NCBI GenBank assembly: GCA_016715325.1
Contig: JADKAL010000014.1
Span: 496,001-560,000 of the forward strand
DNA: 64,000 nt
Direction of reading: 5' to 3'
From: Methylococcaceae bacterium
Lineage (GTDB): Bacteria; Pseudomonadota; Gammaproteobacteria; Methylococcales; Methylomonadaceae
Shown: positions 57,382 to 64,000 of the stretch, piece by piece
Numbering within the stretch: position 1 is the stretch's first letter
Layout of the letters: every line of letters starts with the position of its first letter
Position numbers and translations under genes: made by a program
The notes under the pieces: model-generated
The model's input: only the letters and a program-made list of their open reading frames with translations
Told to the model about the DNA's origin: nothing
Database searches by the model: none

Positions 57382-58056
57382 ATGGTTGCAGAAAGTCTTG
57401 AGGTTTCCGGTAAAGGGAATCGAATATTACTGATCGATTTGGAAAACTGCCCGAGTCAAATTCAACAGTTAATGAAAGATTTGGAACAGTATTCCCATGT
57501 GGTTGTCTGTTACGCACAGAGCGGCGCCAAGATACCACTTGATTGGATTATTCCACTGAATCCGATAGTAAATGATAACCGTTTAAGAATTGTCAAAATG
57601 CCGAGCGGCGGTAAAAACGCTGCCGATTTCGGAATTACATTCTGGGCAGGTGTCTTGATGGCGCAGTTACCGATTGCGACACATTTCACTATAGTTTCGA
57701 ATGACGCCGATTTAGATCACGTTGTAAATTTACTGATTGGACAGCAGCGCAGTGCTGAAAGGATTGGCGCTAAAAAAGAAATTATACCATTTCAAACAGA
57801 GTCAAATGGACTGAATGTTTCTTCTCAAGATCGCCAAATACAAGAGTATTGTTTGCATCTGATCAACCATAACAAAAGTCGGCCTGCAAAAAAGGAAACT
57901 TTAATCAACAATATCAAAAGCAAATTTAAAGAAAATGGCATTGATACTGAAAAACTATTTAATCAGCTATGCAAATTATCCGCGATTGTTCTTAAAGAAG
58001 GCAATAAAATTGCCTACAACGAACAGATAATAGAAACTATAGCTAACAATAAATAA
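57382..58056 (+). CDS. NYN-domain (PIN-like) putative ribonuclease
   Basis: The roughly 224-residue protein has an N-terminal NYN-type nuclease domain: ILLIDLENCP with the first catalytic Asp, KNAADFGITFWAGVLMAQ with another, and IVSNDADLDHVVNLL with the third. A C-terminal helical region of about 75 residues (SRPAKKETLINNIKSKF) resembles OST-HTH/LOTUS-like winged helices. It may cleave RNA. ATG 57382 has GGGGC ahead of it; a TTG six codons upstream is less likely. It is inserted between two related transporters, with no clear functional link. Confidence 0.75.
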   Translation: MVAESLEVSGKGNRILLIDLENCPSQIQQLMKDLEQYSHVVVCYAQSGAKIPLDWIIPLNPIVNDNRLRIVKMPSGGKNAADFGITFWAGVLMAQLPIATHFTIVSNDADLDHVVNLLIGQQRSAERIGAKKEIIPFQTESNGLNVSSQDRQIQEYCLHLINHNKSRPAKKETLINNIKSKFKENGIDTEKLFNQLCKLSAIVLKEGNKIAYNEQIIETIANNK

Positions 58057-58092
58057 GCTTAAGTTGCTTCAATCATTCAATTTATCCAATAA

Positions 58093-59373
58093 ATGCAAGC
58101 AACAAAACTCCACCAACACCTGTACGTCAATGTTCTAACCGCTATTTCGTTGGGCATTCTACTTGGTCATTTCTACCCTGAAACAGCGGTCGAGATGAAA
58201 CCTTTGGGCGACGGTTTTATTAAGCTTGTAAAAATGATTATCGCGCCGATTATTTTTTGCACGGTAGTGACGGGTATCGCCGGCGCACAATCGTTGGATA
58301 AAGTCGGGCGCGTCGGAGTGAAGGCTCTACTTTATTTTGAAGTGGTCAGTACGCTGGCTCTGTTGATCGGCTTGCTGGTTGTGCACGTTGTGAAGCCGGG
58401 CGTAGGAATGAACATCGATGCGACGGCATTGGATAGTAAAAGCATTTCGGCTTATACGGAAGCAGCTAAATCGCACAGTGTGACCGACTTTTTCCTTAAC
58501 ATTATTCCGTCAAGCGTAATAGACGCGTTTGCCAAAGGCGATATATTACAAGTGTTGCTGTTTTCGCTGCTGTTTGGATTTTCCTTAGCGGCGATGAAAG
58601 AGACAGGGGCCGAGGTCGCCGGGTTTATTAATAAACTTTCCCATGTCTTGTTCGGTATCGTGGAAACCATTATGAAGCTTGCGCCCATCGGTGCTTTCGG
58701 TGCGATGGCCTATACGATAGGCAAGCACGGTATTGCTGCGTTGCTGCCGCTCGCCACGTTCATGGGCAGTGTTTACTTGACCTGTATTTTGTTTATCGGC
58801 GGGGTGTTGGCGACCATCGCTAAATTATGCGGATTCAGCCTTTGGCGTTTCATTCTCTATATCAAGGACGAATTGTTTATCGTCTTGGGAACGTGTTCGT
58901 CGGAAACCGTCATGCCGCGCATCATGGTAAAGCTGGAAAAATTGGGATGCAACAAGTCGGTTGTCGGTCTGGTTATTCCCGCCGGTTATTCCTTTAATCT
59001 CGACGGCACTTCCATTTACCTGTCTATGGCGCCGATTTTTATCGCCCAAGCCACCAATACGCCGTTGACTATGACTCAGGAGCTGACCTTGATTGCGGTG
59101 CTGCTGTTGACTTCAAAAGGCGCGGCGGGCGTAGTCGGCAGCGGTTTTATCACGTTGGCGGCAACTTTATCGGTCATACCCGCCATCCCCGTTGCCGGAT
59201 TGGCAATTATATTAGGCATCGACCGTTTTCTGGCGGAAGCGCGTTCGACTACGAATTTGATCGGCAATGGTGTGGCTACGATAGTGCTATCCAAGTGGGA
59301 AAACGAATTGGATCAACAAGAACTCGACAGGCAATTGAATTCCGTTGCGACTAAACGGAGAAAGCGTAATTAA
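58093..59373 (+). CDS. dctA: C4-dicarboxylate transport protein DctA
   Basis: The 426-residue protein is close to DctA. It has [80 protein letters not shown] and the C-terminal [20 protein letters not shown]. It imports succinate, fumarate and malate with protons. It follows the NYN gene by 36 bp. No ribosome binding site is obvious ahead of ATG 58093. Confidence 0.93.
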   Translation: MQATKLHQHLYVNVLTAISLGILLGHFYPETAVEMKPLGDGFIKLVKMIIAPIIFCTVVTGIAGAQSLDKVGRVGVKALLYFEVVSTLALLIGLLVVHVVKPGVGMNIDATALDSKSISAYTEAAKSHSVTDFFLNIIPSSVIDAFAKGDILQVLLFSLLFGFSLAAMKETGAEVAGFINKLSHVLFGIVETIMKLAPIGAFGAMAYTIGKHGIAALLPLATFMGSVYLTCILFIGGVLATIAKLCGFSLWRFILYIKDELFIVLGTCSSETVMPRIMVKLEKLGCNKSVVGLVIPAGYSFNLDGTSIYLSMAPIFIAQATNTPLTMTQELTLIAVLLLTSKGAAGVVGSGFITLAATLSVIPAIPVAGLAIILGIDRFLAEARSTTNLIGNGVATIVLSKWENELDQQELDRQLNSVATKRRKRN

Positions 59374-59497
59374 TTCCATGAACCGGTTTTTTTCGATGCT
59401 GTTGACGCATTGTTAAAAACAAAATCCACAAATATTGTCCTTGTTATCGATAGACGTTAAATTGATGCCGGACAGGACTTAAAATTCGGAGGGTTTC

Positions 59498-60496
59498 TTG
59501 AGAATAGCGCTCATCAGCGATGCTTGGCATCCGCAGATCAACGGTGTCGTGACGACCTTAACCAATACCGTCGCCGCGTTGAAAAAATTGGGCCACGAAG
59601 TCGAATTAATTACCCCGGATCGTTTTAAAACTTACCCCTGGCCGGGTTATCCCGATGTGGGAATGGCTTTTCTCTGCGGACCTCATTTACGGCCTATTCT
59701 TAAAAATTTTAAACCGGATGCCATTCATTTTGTGACCGAAGGTTCTATCGGTTTCGCGGCGCGCCGCTATTGCCGGGAATTCGGTTATCGTTATACCAGT
59801 TCTTATCTCAGCCATTTCCCGGAATATTTTAAGCTTCGCACCGGTTTTCCGGTTTGGATCAGCGAGGCTTATTTACGCTGGTTTCACAGCGAAAGCGCGC
59901 GCGTGATGGTCTCAACGCCTTCGCTGGAAGCTTTAATGCTTGCAAAAGATTACCCGCTGTTGGCGCGATGGTCGCGGGGTGTGGATACAGATCTATTTCG
60001 ACCGCGAGAAAAGTCCTTCATTCAGGATGAAAGGCCGATAAGCCTATTTACGGGAAGAGTAGCGGTCGAAAAAAATGTCGAAGCCTTCTTGAAGTTGGAG
60101 TTACCGGGAAGTAAGTACGTAGTCGGAGACGGTCCTCAACGAAAAATATTGGAAAACAGATACCCGTCGGTTCGCTTTGTCGGTTATCAACAGGGTGAAA
60201 ATTTGGCTCGCTACATTGCGGCAGCCGATGTGTTCGTATTTCCAAGTCTGACCGATACGTTCGGCGTTGCCATGCTGGAAGCTTTGGCTTGCGGTGTACC
60301 GGTTGCGGCTTTTCCGGTGCAAGGCCCAAAAGATGTTATTACCGATGAGCGGGTCGGCATTTTAAGCGACGACCTTCAATGGGCCGTCATGACGGCGTTG
60401 TCGTTAAACCCTGAAAATTGCAGGAATTACGCGTTGCAATACACCTGGGAAAAATGTACGCAACAGTTTGTGGACAATCTTGTGCCGATGGTTTGA
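59498..60496 (+). CDS. GT4-family glycosyltransferase
   Basis: The 332-residue GT-B fold enzyme starts MRIALISDAWHPQINGVVTT, typical of the GT4 subgroup that includes SqdX- and MgtA-like glycolipid and mannosyl transferases. It has SLFTGRVAVEKNVEAFL and the nucleotide-sugar site FPSLTDTFGVAMLEALACG. It probably glycosylates a lipid or diacylglycerol. The start codon is TTG at 59498, supported by GGAGGG seven bases upstream and by the fixed family N-terminus. Confidence 0.88.
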   Translation: MRIALISDAWHPQINGVVTTLTNTVAALKKLGHEVELITPDRFKTYPWPGYPDVGMAFLCGPHLRPILKNFKPDAIHFVTEGSIGFAARRYCREFGYRYTSSYLSHFPEYFKLRTGFPVWISEAYLRWFHSESARVMVSTPSLEALMLAKDYPLLARWSRGVDTDLFRPREKSFIQDERPISLFTGRVAVEKNVEAFLKLELPGSKYVVGDGPQRKILENRYPSVRFVGYQQGENLARYIAAADVFVFPSLTDTFGVAMLEALACGVPVAAFPVQGPKDVITDERVGILSDDLQWAVMTALSLNPENCRNYALQYTWEKCTQQFVDNLVPMV

Positions 60497-60682
60497 AAAA
60501 GTTTTTTAATAGAGAAATTGCTCAAACATTAAGATGCATTCGTCAAACATCGTTTTGTTAACAATTCATTCACAGGTTAAGTGATAGCTTTAGGAAAGCG
60601 TTGTGGTTTTTTAATTACCGAAAGTTTGAGGCAATCAATTATGCGTGATAAGTCTGCCAGCGGTTTTAACAGGAGTTTTGTT

Positions 60683-62794
60683 ATGGAAGAAGGCCGGAAG
60701 GTGAAACAAAATCGTAAATCAACATTTTTATTAAAAAAAGGTGTCATTTTCATCTCGGTACTGATGACTATTGCTCCTTTTTGCAGAGCAGCAACCAGCA
60801 AAGCTCAAGATCTCGTGGCGGATTTACGGGCCGATGTTAACCGGGATGGGGAAATTTATTTAGGTAAGGCTTCCTCGGAGAAAGACGATAAAAAAGGCCA
60901 AACGCAATGGACCTTACAGCGTGGTGCACTTGTATTACCTAATCTCGATGACGATTCCGATCGATGCGGCAACACCTCGGCAATTCAAAACATTAGCGTT
61001 ACGAAATGCAACGATGCCGCAGACAACGTAATTAATGGCAATCAAGATATTAACGATCTCGCTCCGTTAAAGTTAATGTCTTGGCCGAATGCTTCGTATA
61101 ATGCATGGGCAACTATTTCAATTGACGAACCGGCTCAGGGAAAAGCGCGGTTGTTTATTTACCGCCAAGGCGGTTGGCAAATACTGCCGCCGAATCGTCG
61201 TATAACGGCGCTTGAGCTTCGAAAAGGCGTAGATATAAGATTGGAAGCGTTGGATGTCGTTCGCGATAAGCGGCTATGGGATGGACGAATAGACGTTATC
61301 GCGAAGGTTAAGAAAGGTACTCAATCGGTGGAAGATCGTGTCCGGTTTCTTGTCGCGCCGATGATTCTTCAATCCGATCTGTTGCCGATGAAAAGATTGT
61401 ATCTGCCGGGAATGCCCTGGGGACAAGACGAACCATCTTTAAATAACATCGGCGGTAGCACCTTGCCGTTAGCGCCATCTACTCAGGACCGTATCGATCA
61501 TTCGGCGTTCGGCTACCTATCCATACTGGATGCGGCGAAACCGGGGTTGAGTGCTTTTACTCAAGCTAGAGTGACGTTAGAAAAATTAGGCTTATTGGGC
61601 AGCGCATTCAAAGCTTTTCACGACGACTTTGTCAGAGCGGCATTGAAAGCGCACAAGAAACCCCGGATAGTCGATTTATCAACTTTTGAAGATCCGTGGG
61701 TGCAGGATATGTTTGAAATGGCGTATGCGGCTGCGCCGGCTTCGGACGGCAAGTTGCAAGTGATGCATCTGGCTATCCGTTCAGCACAACCCCAGCGTTT
61801 CAGTGCTAAAACGCCGTTACTTGAAGTACTCGGACCTAATGTCGGAATCGTAGAGCAGTGGGCGGACGATAGCGGAATGTTAATTAAAAACGGCGATTAC
61901 TCCCTAAATTCGACCGGAAACTTCGGCACTATTCCGCCTTATACCTATAAGGACAAAAGCTACCCGCTCGGTCGCTTATTGTACGGTGCAGGCGAAGCGT
62001 GGATGCAAACCGGGGGCGGTATTATCGATATTACCCACAGCGGCTTGGCGGGCGAACTTGAATTAAAACAACGTTTTCCGGATCGTTCTTTTGTTCGAAT
62101 GCTTCGCGCGCAAGGCGTTCAGAAACCGTTGGTTATCGATACTGCATGGCTTGCGGTAGGGCATATCGACGAAATAGTTGCTTTCGTGCCTGCGGATACT
62201 GAACGCGGATGGAAAGTGGTGGTTGCCGACCCAATAGGGGCTTGGTCGCTTTTGACCGATATGGCGAACGAGGGGCTTGGCGCAACCAAATTTCTATCGA
62301 AATTGGAACCTTGGGCCCCCGGCCTTGTGCCGGAAGAACTGGAAAAAACGGTTGACGATGTGCTAAACACGAATCGATTGAACCGCGTGCAGAAAGTTGC
62401 TAACGCCAAGATTGCGGTCGTTATTCGAACGTTAAAGACGGAAACCGGAATCCGCGATTCGGATATTATTAAAGTGCCGGTATTATTCGATTCCAGCTAC
62501 TTTAATCCGAGAAGCTTTACTGCATTGACGCCTAATGCTGCGAATTTAGTCGTTCTCGACAAAAACGCAGTTGCTATAGCGAAACAGCACGGCCCTCTTG
62601 TGGATGGCGTCGATATTTTTGAATCGGCTATTAATCAGGCCTTAAACACCTCAGGTTTGAAAGTACGCTGGGTAGAAGATTACGTGCAAGCGCACGGCGG
62701 ATCGGGTGAAATTCATTGCCAAAGCAATGTGCTGCGTGAGCCGGGACGCTTATCGCGCTGGTGGGAGCCAAGATCATCGGATCGGCATCATTGA
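60683..62794 (+). CDS. Secreted protein-arginine deiminase (PAD family)
   Basis: The 703-residue product (ATG 60683, AGGAG seven bases upstream) has a signal peptide (about 18-40, ending CRAA). The middle domain contains VADLRADVNRDGEIYL, the putative Ca2+-binding DxNRDG stretch of vertebrate PADs. The catalytic domain keeps DPWVQDMFEMAY (Asp), WLAVGHIDEIVAFVP (His and Asp) and GEIHCQSNVLREP with the nucleophile Cys near residue 679. It should convert peptidyl-arginine to citrulline outside the cytoplasm. An earlier in-frame GTG at 60581 is not needed. Its stop lies inside a MITE-like repeat. Confidence 0.9.
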   Translation: MEEGRKVKQNRKSTFLLKKGVIFISVLMTIAPFCRAATSKAQDLVADLRADVNRDGEIYLGKASSEKDDKKGQTQWTLQRGALVLPNLDDDSDRCGNTSAIQNISVTKCNDAADNVINGNQDINDLAPLKLMSWPNASYNAWATISIDEPAQGKARLFIYRQGGWQILPPNRRITALELRKGVDIRLEALDVVRDKRLWDGRIDVIAKVKKGTQSVEDRVRFLVAPMILQSDLLPMKRLYLPGMPWGQDEPSLNNIGGSTLPLAPSTQDRIDHSAFGYLSILDAAKPGLSAFTQARVTLEKLGLLGSAFKAFHDDFVRAALKAHKKPRIVDLSTFEDPWVQDMFEMAYAAAPASDGKLQVMHLAIRSAQPQRFSAKTPLLEVLGPNVGIVEQWADDSGMLIKNGDYSLNSTGNFGTIPPYTYKDKSYPLGRLLYGAGEAWMQTGGGIIDITHSGLAGELELKQRFPDRSFVRMLRAQGVQKPLVIDTAWLAVGHIDEIVAFVPADTERGWKVVVADPIGAWSLLTDMANEGLGATKFLSKLEPWAPGLVPEELEKTVDDVLNTNRLNRVQKVANAKIAVVIRTLKTETGIRDSDIIKVPVLFDSSYFNPRSFTALTPNAANLVVLDKNAVAIAKQHGPLVDGVDIFESAINQALNTSGLKVRWVEDYVQAHGGSGEIHCQSNVLREPGRLSRWWEPRSSDRHH

Positions 62795-62919
62795 TTCGGC
62801 CCCGTCAAGTCCTAACTTCCGTTCGTCTTGAGTCTGTCGAAAGGCGGTTTGCGCTTCGACTCGCCCAGTATTTATGCTTTAGGGTACGAACGGTTCAGAC
62901 TTTATAAGGCCGAATCAAT
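62790..62919. repeat. MITE-like dispersed repeat, copy C
   Basis: The best-preserved copy is 130 bp with perfect 12-bp terminal inverted repeats (ATTGATTCGGCC at 62790-62801 and its complement at 62908-62919). It is in the opposite orientation to copy A. The TGA of the left end supplies the stop codon of the deiminase gene. Confidence 0.75.
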
Positions 62920-62922
62920 AAA

Positions 62923-62959
62923 ACTTCAAAAAACGCTCCAAGTCTTGGAGATTTGAAGT
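62923..62959. terminator. Hairpin between convergent deiminase and beta-helix genes
   Basis: CTCCAAG and CTTGGAG (7-base arms, 1-base loop) are nested in an outer ACTTCAAA/TTTGAAGT pair. Its position 30 bp beyond the stop of the minus-strand beta-helix gene suggests transcription termination, possibly in both directions. Confidence 0.55.
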
Positions 62960-62989
62960 GTGCAACTGTAGCGATTATTCGACATAAGC

Positions 62990-64000
62990 CTAAAATCCGG
63001 CTTCAAACGCCCCGCTATCGCAATTCGTCCCGACCGGGTTGGGTCGAATTACACCGCGCTGATCGGTTACCGGACAGCCGGTTGCCAGTCGGCTGGCGGG
63101 GCTGCCTGGAAGCAAGGCGCGGGTTGGCGTTAATCCGCCGTTATTAGCCAAAGGACCTAAGATCGGATCGGCAATCAAGATTCCGGCCGTACAAGGGGTG
63201 TCGATCGGTTTGGGAAATTGCAGATTACGGCCGCCGTTCGTCATCGGCTCGAAACAATTGTGTTTAACATTCCAATTATTACCGCCGTTCATCGCTATAT
63301 TATTAGCAAGAATGCTGTTTTTTAACGTCACGTTCAAACCGCCGGATATGCCGCCGGCTTGCCAATTGGCCGTGTTATTTGCAACCGTGATATTGGTCAG
63401 AAAGGCTTTCGAGGTGCGTTGTACGAAAATACCTGCACCTAATGCAGTTGCTCCCTTTACCGTGTTATTCGAGATCGTGCTGTTCATGACGGAAAGCTTG
63501 CCGTTCTCGGCCTGAGCAATCCCGCCGCCCACACTCATGAGAGCCGTATTATCTGAAAACGTGCTTCGGCTGATGACGGCGCCTTTCGGATGTCTGGCGA
63601 CAAATAAACCGCCGCCGATTTTTGTGGCGGAATTGCCTTTTACAACCGTGTTTACAATAGTAAGCGTCGTATTATTCTTATTGATAACCCACTGACCGCC
63701 GATTTTAGGGTCGCCGGTACTCCAAATTGCGCCGCCTTGACCGTTTACGCCGCCGATACCATCAGAATTGCCGGTAAACACGCTATCCGTTATCGCAGTT
63801 GTGTTGTTATTCAAAATGTTGTTAAACACTGCACCGCCGTAGTTGGACGCCGTATTACCGGTAAAGGTGCTACTACGGATGATGATTTTTCCGTTGTCGG
63901 TTTTGCCGCCGTCGATATGAATTGCGCCGCCGTCGCCTAAGGTAGGATCGATGGCCTTGTTGTTGGTAAAGGTGCTGCCGGTTACGGTTAAATTGCTTTG
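62990..64000 (-). CDS. Secreted right-handed beta-helix protein (partial)
   Basis: The frame is open to the window edge, so the N-terminus is missing. It encodes repeated short turns of the kind IxNSTISNNTVxG...GAGIFV and TFTGNTASNYGGAVFNN, typical of right-handed parallel beta-helix adhesins or polymorphic outer membrane proteins. The C-terminal segment TDQRGVIRPNPVGTNCDSGA is the choice-of-anchor Q-type ending. Asn, Gly and Thr are abundant. It is probably a secreted or surface-anchored protein. A start at 63829 is only an internal GTG and should not be used. Confidence 0.8.
   Translation of the reverse strand, partial: QSNLTVTGSTFTNNKAIDPTLGDGGAIHIDGGKTDNGKIIIRSSTFTGNTASNYGGAVFNNILNNNTTAITDSVFTGNSDGIGGVNGQGGAIWSTGDPKIGGQWVINKNNTTLTIVNTVVKGNSATKIGGGLFVARHPKGAVISRSTFSDNTALMSVGGGIAQAENGKLSVMNSTISNNTVKGATALGAGIFVQRTSKAFLTNITVANNTANWQAGGISGGLNVTLKNSILANNIAMNGGNNWNVKHNCFEPMTNGGRNLQFPKPIDTPCTAGILIADPILGPLANNGGLTPTRALLPGSPASRLATGCPVTDQRGVIRPNPVGTNCDSGAFEAGF

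Overview
The window looks like chromosomal DNA of a gammaproteobacterium. GC is moderate and there are no rRNA genes, recognisable tRNAs, CRISPR arrays or phage modules. The gene set (Na+-pumping OadGAB, CysB-type sulfate operon, CreA, Rof, H-NS-like protein, sucA-sucB-E3 operon without sdh) would fit a type I methanotroph-like (Methylococcales) bacterium, but no diagnostic methane gene is present, so this is inference.

Layout. 0-6.4 kb (minus): secreted FG-GAP propeller protein, then a phosphorylase-kinase/GH15-like protein (split by an apparent frameshift) overlapping glucokinase. 6.8-17.6 kb (plus): a dense Anbu/amidoligase/transglutaminase island: transglutaminase-DUF2126, (citrate synthase), circularly permuted ATP-grasp fused to alpha-E, transglutaminase, ParA-like ATPase, transglutaminase, Anbu proteasome-like peptidase. 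17.9-23.4 kb (minus): 2-oxoglutarate dehydrogenase operon sucA-sucB plus an E3-like flavoprotein that lacks the redox disulfide. 23.6-29.4 kb: DUF2914 membrane protein, H-NS-like protein, N-carbamoylputrescine amidase, and oadG-oadA-oadB, with oadA and oadB each frameshifted. 29.5-32.8 kb (minus): TonB receptor and PepSY membrane protein. 33.4-41.2 kb (minus): sulfate operon (porin, sbp, cysT, cysW, cysA, cysB) whose cysA is interrupted by an IS630-type element with perfect 17-bp inverted repeats and a TA duplication. 41.2-42.8 kb: long intergenic region with a MITE-like repeat, a 61-bp direct repeat and a short unlisted membrane-protein gene. 42.8-50.1 kb: Lhr helicase, fatty acid desaturase, CreA, broken Rof, hypothetical protein. 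50.3-54.0 kb: decayed HD-GYP gene and a secreted FnIII/PKD/LamG protein split in three frames. 54.8-62.8 kb: SRPBCC protein, lipocalin, two dicarboxylate symporters flanking an NYN-domain protein, a GT4 glycosyltransferase, and a secreted full-type protein-arginine deiminase. The window ends inside a secreted beta-helix protein.

A recurring pattern is at least eight single-base frameshifts, most explained by one missing base in a G or T/A run (GH15-like gene, oadA, oadB, IS630 transposase twice, rof, PKD protein twice). This looks more like consensus error in homopolymers than eight independent gene deaths, and it should colour any reading of the 'broken' genes. The most biologically interesting items are the complete Anbu island with an embedded ParA, the disulfide-less E3 in the odh operon, the bacterial protein-arginine deiminase, the IS-disrupted cysA, and a three-copy MITE-like family.
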